A stretch of 64,000 bases of DNA from Schistocerca nitens. Its lineage: Eukaryota > Arthropoda > Insecta > Orthoptera > Acrididae. The notes under the pieces were generated by a model that worked only from the letters and a program-made list of their open reading frames with translations, made no database searches and was not told the origin of the DNA. The position numbers and the translations under genes are program-made. This document shows, piece by piece, positions 55,057 through 64,000 of the stretch. Position 1 is the first letter of the stretch. Each line of letters begins with the position of its first letter. The stretch is from contig NC_064619.1 in assembly GCF_023898315.1 (NCBI RefSeq), positions 297,948,150 through 298,012,149 of the forward strand. Direction: 5' to 3'.

Positions 55057-56080
55057 ACAGAAATCAGTAGATGTGACGGAGATTTAGAGAAATACAAATG
55101 CTTACAATTTCAGAAAAAATTGGATGATTTATTCAAGAGAAAGAGCTTCGCCAATTGAGCAAGTTAATAACGCTTTGGTCCACCTCTGTCCCTCAGCAAG
55201 CAGTCTTTCGGCTTGGCATTAATTGATAGGGTTGTCCGATGTCCTCCTAAGGAATATCGTGCCAAAATCCCGAGCTGTTTGGAAGGGCCTGCCTGTAATG
55301 CTCCTCACGTTCTCAACTGGGGAGAGATCTGGGGACCTTGCTGGCCAAGGCAGGGTTTGTCAAGCACAAAGACAAGCAGCAGAAAATGTCACCGTGTGCG
55401 GGCGGGCATTACCTCGCTGAAATGTAAGCCCAGGATGGCCCGCCATACAGGGAAGCAAAATGGGGCGTAGGATATCGTCGACGCATCGCTGTGCTGTAAG
55501 GGTGGCGCGGATGACGACCAAAAGGGTCCTGCAACGAAAAGAAATGGCACCTCAGACCATCATTCATGGTTGTCGGGCCGTATGGCAGGTGATATGCTGG
55601 TATCCCACCAGTGTCTGGAGCCTCTCCAGACACATCTTCGCTGGACACTGGGGGCCAGTTCGAAGCGGGACTCAACAGTGAACAAAATTCTGCTCGATTC
55701 AAAGAGAGTCCAGGCGGAAGACGTGTTTGGAGACTGCTTGGACACCCGTGGGATACCAATCTGACTGTCGCCAGGCATACAGCCCAACTGAGAACGTTAG
55801 GAACATTATGGGCAGGGATCTCCAACCAATTCGTGATATTGACCATCTAACGCGCCAGTTGGACAGAATGTGGCACTACACCCTCAGGAGGACATCCAAC
55901 AACTCTATCAGTCAATGCCAAGGCGAATAACTACTTGCATAAGGGCCAGAGGTGGACTAATGCGTTATTGACTTGCTCAAATTGTGAAGTTCTTTCTCTT
56001 GAATAAATTATCCAATTTTTCTGAAATCGTATCAATTTATTTGTCTGTAGATGCATATCACATCTACCGACTTCCGTTCT
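55057..56080. mobile_element. Tc1-derived foldback (head-to-head dimer)
   Basis: The outer 130 bp form long inverted repeats (GATTTATTCAAGAGAAAGAG at 55128-55147 and its near inverse about 55990-56012). The similarity continues inward: both arms carry the same Tc1-like transposase end (WPARSPDLSPIEHVWD-type region) in opposite orientation, for example TGATAGGGTTGTCCGATGTC in the left arm against its inverse in the right. A second inverted pair (TCCCACCAGTGTCTGGAGCC near 55602 and its inverse near 55740) flanks the centre. The left arm keeps about 250 bp that the right arm lacks. No functional gene. Confidence 0.8.
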
Positions 56081-56160
56081 ATTCCGATAATTCTTTCGTG
56101 TGCGTCCTTTTCTTTAAGTGCCTCCACCACACACATGGATGTAGATGTAGATGTAGATAT
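56081..56160 (+). repeat. LINE-type GTAGAT tail remnant
   Basis: CTCCACCACACACATGGATG followed by GTAGAT units resembles the 3' end of the second LINE at 27780-27850 (CCTCCGCCACACACCGTCA ... GTAGATGTAGATA). Confidence 0.5.
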
Positions 56161-56180
56161 CCTCGCCATCTACGTGGGAT

Positions 56181-57048
56181 CGCCTAGAAAGTAATGCACC
56201 CTTTTTTTCTCAGTCAAGAACAGTGTTCGACTGCGAAACTTTAGGGCTTGCATTACCTGAAGTTTTCTGAGTGTGCACGCGCTGCAGCAGTGCTTCGAAA
56301 TGGCATCTATTACATGTACGTCAGAAGCAGCGTGTCGTCTTTGAATTTCTCACTGCTGGGAAACTGTTGGGAACATCACAAACGTTTGTGTGCAGATTAT
56401 GGAGCGTTTGCAGCCGAGAGTAGTAGTTAGTCGCGGGAAAAAAGAGTGATGCCATTACGAGAAGGCGGTTCGGCAAAGCTCCAAGATTTGCAGATTCTGG
56501 GAAGGCCATCCTCTGCCGCCACACTTGACAAGAAGCAGCTTGCTGATGCGCTCAGTCGTGATGCCAAAAAGCAGCACCGTTAATTCTGAAGCATAAGTGA
56601 CCACAACAACCAAACTCAAGATCCACTTACAGCGACTTAGGCGCCATAACAACAGAGGTGACTGATAGTTCGATTCAGCATGACAACGCTCGGCCTCACA
56701 CGAGTCTGACGACTTTGGCACAAATCTCTAAACAGGGTTGGACGGTGTAACCCCGTCCACCGTAGTCCTGGCCAAACTCCCTCATTAAAGGCTGCATTTC
56801 GCGGAAGAAATTTTGAGGATGACGAAGAGGTGAATCGAACACTCAAGAAATGGCTTCGTGAAAAGAAAAAAAGAGAGTTGTTCCGATAGGGCACACACGC
56901 CCTTTTGTATCACTTGAAGAAGGCCACGGAACGGGAAGTGTAGAAGAGGGAGTGTAAAAGAAATATAATTATTTACTTTGTGTACCTTTCATTGTGTTGA
57001 ATAAATAATTGCTGAAGGAAAAAAAAATATAGTGCATTACTTTCCGGA
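56181..57048 (+). mobile_element. mariner-like relic with deletion
   Basis: Termini AGAAAGTAATGCACC at 56187-56201 and the inverse GTGCATTACTTTC at 57032-57044 bound about 868 bp. The plus strand retains transposase traces: SSAATLDKKQLADALSRDAK (linker) and QHDNARPHTSLTTLAQIS (second catalytic Asp), then NRTLKKWLREKKRELF (C-terminus). The region with the first Asp is deleted and stops are common. It is inactive. Confidence 0.72.
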
Positions 57049-57066
57049 AGACCGTTGCGTTTAATA

Positions 57067-58470
57067 CACTACTGGCCATTAAAATTGCTACACTAAGAAG
57101 AAATGCAGATGATAAACGAGTATTCATTGGACAAATATGTTACACTAGAACTGACATGTGATTACATTTTCACGAAATTTGGGTGCATAGATCCTGAGAA
57201 ATCAGTACCCACAACAACCACCTCTGGCCGTAATAACGGCCTTGATACGCCTGGGCATTGAGTCAAACAGAGCTTGGATGGCGCGTACAGGAACAGCTGC
57301 CCATGAAGCTTCAACACGATACCACAGTTCATCAAGAGTAGTGACTGGCGATTGTGACGAGCCAGTTGCTCAGCCACCACTGACCAGACGTTTTCAATTG
57401 ATGAGAGATCTGGAGAATGTGCTGGCCAGGGCAGCAGTCGAACATTTTCTGTATCCAGAAAGGCCCGTACAGGACCTGCAACATGCGGTCGTGCATTATC
57501 CTGCTGAAATGTAGGGTTTCGCAGGGATCGAATGAAGGGTAGAGCCACGGGTCGTAACACATCTGAAATGTAACGTCCACTATTCAAAATGCCGTCAATG
57601 CGAACAAGAGGTGACCGAAACGTGGAACCAATGGCACACACCCCATCACGCCGGGTGATACGCCAGAATGGCGATGACTTATACATGCTTCAAATGTGCG
57701 TTCTCCGTGATGTCGCCAAACTCAGATGCGACCATCATGATGCTGTAAACAGAACCTGGATTCATCCGAAATAATGACGTTTTGCCATTCGTGCACCCTG
57801 GTTCGTCGTTGAGTACACCATCGCACGCGCTCTTGTTTGTGATGCAGCGTCAAGGGTAACCGCAGCCATGGTCTCCGAGCTGATAGTCCATGCTGCTGCA
57901 AACGTCGTCGAACTGCTCGTGCAGATGGTTGTTGTCTTGCAAACGCCCCCATCTATTGACTCAGAGATCGAGACGTGGCTGCACGATCCGTTACAGCCAT
58001 GCGGATAAGATGCCTGTCATCTCGACTGCTAGTAATACGAGGCCGTTGGGACCCAGCACGGCGTTCCGTATTACCCTCCTGAACCCTCTGATTCCATATT
58101 CTGCTAACAGTCATTGGATCTCGACCAACGCGAGCATCAATGTCGCGATACGATAAACCGCAATCGCGACAGGCTACAATCCGACCTTTATCAAAGTCGG
58201 AAACGTGATGGTATGCATTTCTCCTCCTTCACGAGGCATCACAACAACGTTTCACCAGGCAACGCCGGTCAACTGCTGTTTGTGTATGAGAAATCGGTTG
58301 GAAACTTTCTTCATGTCAGCACGTTGTAGGTGTCGCCACCGGCGCCAACCTTGTGTGAATGCTCTGAACAGCTTATCATTTGCATATCACGGCCTCTTCT
58401 TCCTGTCGGTTAAATTTCGCGTCTGTAGCACGTCATCTTCGTGGTGTAGCAGTTTTAATGGCCACTAGTG
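57067..58470 (-). mobile_element. Tc1-like transposon, 1404 bp
   Basis: Termini CACTACTGGCCATTAAAATT and its near inverse (58451-58470) with TA at 57065-57066 and 58471-58472. Its length equals the element at 25589-26992, and a sister copy begins at 62965. The transposase is on the minus strand and broken. Confidence 0.93.
57180..58239 (-). pseudogene. Tc1-like transposase, broken
   Basis: Start ATG complementary to 58237-58239 (MPREGGEMHTITFP). After a frameshift it continues FDKGRIVACRDCGLSYRDID, then a single TAG before MGAFARQQPSARAVRRRLQQ. IISDESRFCLQHHDGRI has the first catalytic Asp. The 57162-57686 frame gives FQQDNARPHVAGPVRAFLDT (second Asp) and SPDLSSIENVWSVVAEQLAR (catalytic Glu), then a frameshift near 57350. 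Spacing is DD34E. Family length is about 340 residues. Confidence 0.9.
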
Positions 58471-58472
58471 TA

Positions 58473-59484
58473 TCTTTTGTAGTTCTTTAGTTATCGTGCT
58501 ATCCTGTCTTTTGATTTCCATTTTAATCGTTCTTTTCCCACTAACAAAATCTACCTGCCTAGATAATGGGTCATTATTTCGTACTTTCCTTCTGAACTTA
58601 GGTCTACACAGCTGATAACAGAAGAAATAAAAAATTTTATTTCAACTGTTCGTTTTATTCGAAATTGCTTTCATCAATAAATTAAACTGTATATTTGTAT
58701 TTTGACTAGTGAAAATAGTATATGCAAATACACAAATAATATGAGTATGTAAAGAACCTGATCGTGGTGTGTGAGGGTTGCAAAGCGTCCTGAGTTTTAA
58801 CAAAACCTGGACTTTGACTGACGTTTGATTTTTTTATATTTTCATATTTTACAAATATAAGTCAGTAACGACACAAAAAATTTAAAGACTGCAGTTCCTT
58901 TGCTGACTGTTGCCTGCTCACTAAACACCTGGTGAACCCCAGCGGAGTCTGCGTGCGACGCTTGTACGTTGTTGATCCACCTGCACGCGATGCTCCCAGA
59001 CTGTCTTGTCTGTTTCACTTTTAAATGCTTGTTTTGCTGTGTATACTAGGTAGTCAACAATAGTCGAAAAATCTTTAGGGACACTTTTATTAAGGCTACA
59101 TGACATAAACATATTGATCCTTAGATGTTTATCTTCTTGGTCATCAACACTAAGGTCGGCTGTATGTAGCTCTCCGTCCCTCTCTCTCACTCGCTGTCCT
59201 CCTCTTTCCAGCGTAGCTGCTGCTTCCCACACGAGTAATGATCTGCCTTACATTATCATAAACGGTCTGCCCTGCAATGCTTTCCCGCACAGTCCCTTCA
59301 ACTACGGTTTTCGGCAGCGAGTCATTGGGGTATTCAGAATTTTATTTCGATGGGAAGGGAAAGGGGGAGCGGCGTTCTGTGTCCATTTGTAAGAATGCCA
59401 TTTTTCGTCGTGGCAGTTTAGAAATTTTATTCATTTATTAAGTTATTTATTGATTTATTTCTCAAGTAAAGATCTGCTGCATGT
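58473..59484. other. No gene recognised; unassigned minus ORF
   Basis: A 103-codon minus frame at 58921-59232 reads MWEAAATLERGGQRVRERDG, SVDDQEDKHLRINMFMSCSL and ETDKTVWEHRVQVDQQRTSV. I do not recognise it. Its charged, non-repetitive composition could mark an eroded exon or a transposon ORF, but no splice sites or neighbours support a gene. An ATTT-rich stretch lies near 59427-59465. Confidence 0.35.
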
Positions 59485-59933
59485 TATTATACATTGATAA
59501 GCCAAAACATTGCCCACCGTGACGCTAGATGCCGCCTGCTGGCGTTGCGGACACGTGAGGCAGAAACAGTAGTATGTACGAGGAGCAGACACGGACGGGG
59601 GATCATCCTAGCGAAGATATGGTCTGTAAATGGGCAAATACATTGAGATAAGCGACTTTGACAAAGAGCAGATTATTATTACGCAGAGTGTGTGAACGAG
59701 TATCTCGGAAACGGCGAAACTGGTCTAACGTTCACGTGCTACTGTCGGGAGCATCTACGGAAAGAAGTAAAAGGTCTAAGTGGTTGGACGCTTACGACTG
59801 TTCGCAGATCGTGTGGTTTGGGTTCTCATCCGCTCCGTAAAACAGGACAGATGGTGATGTGTGGCATCTCTGCCGAAAGAGCACAATGTTGGTGCTCACA
59901 CAAGTATTTCAGGGCAGACCGTTCACCTTACAC

Positions 59934-61166
59934 CAGGGCTTAACAACTGGGCGGTTTTGAGCGCGAGTACTCGCGTCTGCTCAGGCACGTGCTCGCGAGC
60001 AGCTGCAAGGTCGTGGAGCAGGGTGGGAGGGAGGGGAGGGAGGGGAAATGCGCGCGCACGTTTGAATAGGGCCGCAGCGTGCCTACTGAATTCGCGCCGA
60101 CTGTGGAACGTTTAAAGTACTACGATCAGCTCTTAGCAGTCACTTCGCTGGTTAAGAACCATGTGAAGTCGCCGTTGTGTAACCCCAACCATGTTTTCGC
60201 AGTTCAACCCCCATTGGGAGGAATTGTATCTGTTCACAGAAAAAGATGGTGTTGCAAAATGTTTAGTATGTCACAAAACGCTGAATTCTTTTACGAAATT
60301 TAATTTGCAGCGACATTATATGTCGTACCACGCGAAAGACTACAGACGTGGAAAATATGATTGACCAGATCGTGCACAGGGAGTTATTAAACTTAAAAGG
60401 AAGCTATCCGAAGATCTGGACGACGAAGAAAAATCAACTGAGGCAGCTCTCAGAGTGGGTTACAAAATTGCTTTGCTTTTAGCAAAATCCCTGCGCCCTG
60501 TAACTGATGGCGATTTAATAAAAGAATGTTTGGTAGCTGCAGCGGAACATTTGTGTCCATCTCAAGTTGAACAGTTTCGGATTGTGCCATTATGTAACAT
60601 GACCATTATGCGTCGCATACAGGACATGGCAGACGACGTCCAGAGCCAGCTTGCAAATATCTGTAAAGATTTTATGGCGTATTCTCCAGCTCTGGACGAA
60701 AGTGTTGATATCACTGGAACAGCGCAGCTTGCCATATTTATTAGAGGTGTTAATAGAGATCTTCAGGTGAGGGAGGAGCTCCTCGATGTAGTAGCCATGA
60801 AGAACACTACAACCGGAGGTGATATTTTAAGTAGTGTTGAAGAAAGTGTTGAAAATATAGGATTGTCGTGGAATTCTTTAGTTTCAGTGTCTACAGATGG
60901 TAGAGGCATACACTAAGCTAATAAAATTATGTGGCACGTGTACATTCTCCATTATTTGTTTCATTTGTCGCAGTAATAATTCGTGAGTGATATCCCTGCA
61001 GGTGGCCGCGGATTTACATCGACTGGCGGCAGCTGTTGTGTACCCCACATGACTCTCCCCACTCTCCGCTCTGGTCCGGTAGTGGGGGTAGCGTTCTCGC
61101 GCTGCTCCGTGCTCGCGCCTTGCTGCTCACAGCTTGCTCCGCGAGCACGTATGTTGTGAAGCCCTG
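59934..61166 (+). mobile_element. hAT element with 8-bp TSD
   Basis: Terminal inverted repeats CAGGGCTTAACAAC and GTTGTGAAGCCCTG bound 1233 bp. The exact 8-bp duplication CCTTACAC at 59926-59933 and 61167-61174 is the hAT signature. Subterminal GC-rich arms contain repeated CTCGCG and GCTCGCG words. The transposase is truncated by internal deletion. Confidence 0.95.
60191..60916 (+). pseudogene. hAT transposase N-terminal part (BED finger)
   Basis: Start ATG 60191: MFSQFNPHWEELYLFTEKDG, then AKCLVCHKTLNSFTKFNLQR and HYMSYHAKDY. The C-x2-C and H-x4-H residues make a BED-type zinc finger. A single TGA at 60362-60364 interrupts the frame; it continues GVIKLKRKLSEDLDDEEKST, ALLLAKSLRPVTDGDLIKEC and SPALDESVDITGTAQLAIF (the LDESTD motif containing the first hAT catalytic Asp) and ends at SVSTDGRGIH. 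The remaining two catalytic residues and the dimerisation domain are deleted. It resembles Charlie-like, GTF2IRD2-type hAT transposases. Confidence 0.88.
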
Positions 61167-61564
61167 CCTTACACTGTTGAACATGTAGCTCCGCAGCAGA
61201 CCACCCCTACGTATTCACATGTTGTCCAACGACATTATCGATTACGATTGCAGTGGGCACGGGACCATCGGGGTTCGACCGTCGATCAATCGAAACATGT
61301 CGGCTCTTCAGGTGAATCACATTTTTGCTACACTAGGCCGAAGGTCGTCTCCCAAAACGCCGTCATCGAGGCATCGAGGTGAATGGCGGCCCGAAGCGTG
61401 CAGCGCGCCACAAACGTTGGTGGGAGCAGTATCATGCTGTGGGAGATATTCTCCTATACTTGCATAGGGCCTGTGGTAGTAATCGAAGATACGCTGACAG
61501 CTCCGAACCACCTGCATCCCTTCATGCTTGATGCCTTCCCCGGCGGCGATATCGTCTTTCAGAA

Positions 61565-61760
61565 ATTCAAATGTGTGTGAAATCTTACGGGACTTAACTG
61601 CTAAGGTCATCAGTCCCTAAGCTTACACACTACTTAACCTAAATTATCCTAAGGACAAACACACACACCCATGCCCGAGGGAGGACTCGAACCTCCGCCG
61701 GAATCAGCCTCACAGTCCAAGGCTGCAGCGCCCTAGACCGCTCGGCTAATCCCGCACGGC
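61565..61760 (-). mobile_element. SINE-B, full length, with TSD
   Basis: Minus-strand complete SINE-B. The head (inverse of GACCGCTCGGCTAATCCCGC) and B-box arm (inverse of GGACTCGAACC) are present. CTTTCAGAA flanks it at 61556-61564 and 61761-61769. Confidence 0.93.
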
Positions 61761-62160
61761 CTTTCAGAAGTATAGTTGTCCGTGTCTCGGAGCCAGAACC
61801 ATGCTACAGCGTTTTGAGGAGCATTAGAGTGTACTCACGTTGATGTTTCGGTGACCAAATTATCCTCATGTAAATCCTACGGAACCCATGTGAGTCGCTA
61901 TCGGGCGCTACCACCACGTACGCAAATCAGCGACCCGTTATTTACGCAAATTACATGACCTGTGTGTAGACATCTAATGCCACATACACCCACAAACCCA
62001 CCTACATGTTGTCGGATCTCTAATAAGTAGAATCAGTGATGTATTTCGTTCCAAAAACGGACGAACAAGCTATTAAGCAGGTAGTCATAATTTTTGGCTG
62101 ATCATTGTATATAGCACGTAGTACATTTTGTGATGTTTACATGTTCTGTCATACATATTC

Positions 62161-62501
62161 GCCAACAGCCTTGCCGCAGTGGTAACACCGGTTCCCGTCA
62201 GATTACTGAAGTTAAGCACTGTCGGGCTGGGCTAGCACTTGGATGGGCGACCATCCGGTCTACCGAGCACTGTTGGCAAGCAAGGTGCACTCAGCCCTTG
62301 TAAGGCAAACTGAGGAGCTACTTGATTGAGAGGTAGCGGCTCCGGTCTCGGAAACTGACATACGGCCGGGAGAGCGGTGTGCTGACCACATGCCCCACCA
62401 TATCCGCATCCAGTGACGCCTGTGGGCTGAGGATGACACGGCAACCGGTCGGTACCTTTGAGCCTTCATGGCCTGTTCGGGAGCAGTTAGTTACTTAGTC
62501 A
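62161..62501 (+). mobile_element. 5S rRNA-derived SINE with TSD
   Basis: The 5S-like head (CCTTGCCGCAGTGGTAACAC, GTTAAGCACTGTCGGGC, TTGGATGGGCGACCATCCGG) keeps the internal pol III control region. The body (GGTGCACTCAGCCCTTG, ACGGCCGGGAGAGCGGTGTG) matches 35293-35610. An exact 13-bp duplication, GTCATACATATTC, lies at 62148-62160 and 62502-62514. Confidence 0.96.
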
Positions 62502-62514
62502 GTCATACATATTC

Positions 62515-62962
62515 AGTTTTATTACTACGTAGTGCATTATTTGAGGATTTTCCAAAATGCTAAAATTAAAAATTAAAAAATATAGAAAACTGCAAACTGT
62601 ACTGACAATTTTGTCTAAATCTGTTGCTAACTTCGATAGTGATAATAAATAAGATACATAATAGGTTGTTGATGAAGTTTAAATTTAAATTTAAATTTTA
62701 TTTCATGGAAGAAATAAGAGATGACAATAATGTTGACTTAGATGTGATGTGACACTTTCTTCCCTTTATACCTTTTATGTGTTTGGTATACATCCGTTAC
62801 ATATGTTATCGTGACTTCGGTAATAATTAACAATATTTTGATTAATTATGTTACAATGCGTTTCCGAACTTAAGATAACAGTGGAGACTGGGAGTTGATT
62901 TAATACGTCATAGTCAACCGCATTACGTGCGACGGGTTCAGCAAAACTTCGGGCGAGTCAAA
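62515..62962. other. No feature recognised
   Basis: AT-rich sequence; no recognised feature. Confidence 0.5.
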
Positions 62963-62964
62963 TA

Positions 62965-64000
62965 CACTACTGGCCATTAAAATTGCTACACCAAGAAAAA
63001 ATGCAGATGATAAACGGGTATTCATTGGACAAATATATTATACTAGAACTGACATGTGATTACATTTTCACGCAATTGGGGTGCATAGATCCTAAGAAGT
63101 CAGTATCCAGAAGAACCACCTCTGGCCGTAATAACGGCCTTGATACGCCTGGGCATTGAGTCAAACTGAGCTTGGATGGCGTGTACAGGAACAGCTGCCC
63201 ATGAAGCTTCAACACGATACCACAGTTCATCAAGATTAGTGACTGGCTTATTGTGACGAGCTAGTTGCTCGGCCACCATTGAACAGACGTTTTCAATTGA
63301 TGACAGATTTGGAGAATGTGCTGGCCAGGGCAGCAGTCGAACATTTTCTGTATCCAGAAAGGCCCGTTCAGGACCTGCGGCATGCGGTCGTCCATTATCC
63401 TGCTGAAATGTAGGGTTTCGCAGGGATCGAATGAAGGGTAGAGCCACGGGTCGTAACACATCTGAAATGTAACGTCCACTGTTCAAAGTGCCGTCAATGC
63501 GAACAAGAGGTGACAGAGACGTGTAACCATGGCACCCCATACCATCACGCCAGGTGATACGCCAGTATGGCGAACACGAATACACGCTTCCAATGTGCGT
63601 TCATCACGATGTCGCCAAACACGGATGCGACCATCATGATGCTGTAAACAGAGCCTTGATTCATCCGAAAAAATGACGTTTTGCCATTCGTGCACCCTGG
63701 TTCGTCGTTGAGTACACCATCGCACGCGCTCCTGTCTGTGCTGTAGCGTCAAGGGTAACCGCAGCCATGGTCTCCGAGCTGATAGTCCATGCTGCTGCAA
63801 ACGTCGTCGAACTGTTCGTGCAGATGGTTGTTGTCTTGCAAACGTCCCCATCTGTTGACTCAGGGATCGAGACGTGGCTGCACGATCCGTTACAGCCATG
63901 CGGATAAGATGCCTTTCATCTCGACTGCTAGGGATACGATGCCGTTGGGATCCAGCACGGCGTTCCGTATTACCCTCCTGAACCCACCGATTCCATATTC
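62965..64000 (-). mobile_element. Tc1-like transposon, cut by window end
   Basis: The terminus CACTACTGGCCATTAAAATT follows TA at 62963-62964 and is identical in its first 20 bases to that of 57067-58470. The sequence runs parallel to that element until the window ends; the 5' terminus lies outside. Confidence 0.93.
63100..63930 (-). pseudogene. Tc1-like transposase, one frameshift visible
   Basis: The frame 63483-63899 has MAVTDRAATSRSLSQQMGTF, RTVRRRLQQHGLSARRPWLR and NVIFSDESRLCLQHHDGRIR (first catalytic Asp). After a frameshift near 63520 the frame 63100-63585 gives FQQDNGRPHAAGPERAFLDT (second Asp; usual DNARPH) and SPNLSSIENVCSMVAEQLAR (catalytic Glu), then runs cleanly to RGGSSGY at the natural C-terminus. 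It is less decayed than its sister at 57067-58470, which carries an extra stop. The N-terminus lies beyond the window. Confidence 0.9.

Larger units (their letters stand above)
59631..61990 (+). pseudogene. Tc1-like transposase, decayed
   Basis: It starts MGKYIEISDFDKEQIIITQS, then frameshifts. After the hAT element it shows VQRHYRLRLQWARDHRG (YxxRLxWARxH-type DNA-binding end), SGESHFCYTRP (first catalytic Asp replaced by Gly in SGES, usual SDES), GGSSIMLWEIFSYTCIGPVV and LTAPNHLHPFMLDAFPGGDI followed by VFQK, where the SINE interrupts. The second and third catalytic regions beyond 61760 are unreadable. Confidence 0.75.
59492..62107 (+). mobile_element. Tc1-like element split by hAT and SINE
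   Basis: Ends CATTGATAAGCCAAAACAT and the inverse of CAATGATCAGCCAAAAATTA are flanked by TA at 59490-59491 and 62108-62109. Removing the hAT (59934-61166) and SINE (61565-61760) plus duplications leaves about 1.17 kb. The transposase remains are on the plus strand. Confidence 0.82.

Noticed and set aside
62165..62285. 5S rRNA gene
   Set aside because: The 5S-like sequence passes directly into a SINE body shared with 35293-35610 and the whole unit is flanked by a target duplication.

Overview
This window looks like intergenic or intronic DNA from a large, repeat-rich insect genome. The tRNA-derived SINE families, a 5S-rRNA-derived SINE, and the mix of mariner/Tc1, hAT, Penelope and non-LTR elements resemble what I know from grasshoppers and locusts (Schistocerca-like Orthoptera). 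That assignment is an inference from recognised repeat families, not a database result. I found no intact host protein-coding gene, no functional tRNA or rRNA gene and no CRISPR array. Almost every long open reading frame is part of a transposable element, usually broken.

Layout. 1-5.4 kb: a truncated SINE, a mariner with an internal deletion, an older mariner fossil (1331-4485) split by a 5'-truncated LINE, and an 800-bp foldback element with tRNA-like arms. 5.4-13.3 kb: a LINE relic, SINEs, a CpG-rich block (6.4-6.7 kb), a complete but dead Tc1-like element (8374-9849) and an AT-rich MITE. 13.3-22.2 kb: two nearly full-length minus-strand LINEs, one RTE-like with three SINE insertions and a tRNA-like 5' end, the other Tx1/L1-like with ORF1 and ORF2. 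22.6-28.2 kb: SINEs, a 65-bp inverted repeat, and a nest in which an RTE-like LINE contains a SINE and a second LINE, which itself contains a nearly intact Tc1-like element. 28.6-29.0 kb: a second CpG-rich block with a TATA-like box, the best candidate host promoter. 30.7-33.9 kb: an I-like LINE 3' end, mixed transposase fragments and a Penelope GIY-YIG fragment. 34.5-42.5 kb: SINEs, a 5S-derived SINE, Tc1-like relics, a direct duplication around a LINE 3' end, a LINE copy with a 5' inversion, and a palindrome. 42.6-54.8 kb: decayed transposons and LINEs with many SINE insertions. 55-64 kb: a Tc1-derived foldback, a mariner relic, two related 1.4-kb Tc1-like elements, and a Tc1-like element split by a hAT element (8-bp target duplication) and a SINE.

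How it fits together: the non-LTR LINEs encode, or once encoded, the endonuclease and reverse transcriptase on which the SINEs are thought to depend. Many insertions keep target-site duplications, so the relative order of insertion can be read from the sequence. SINE families are labelled A to G here for convenience: A and B are tRNA-derived with different B-box arms, C to G are other tRNA-derived types, and the 5S family is separate.
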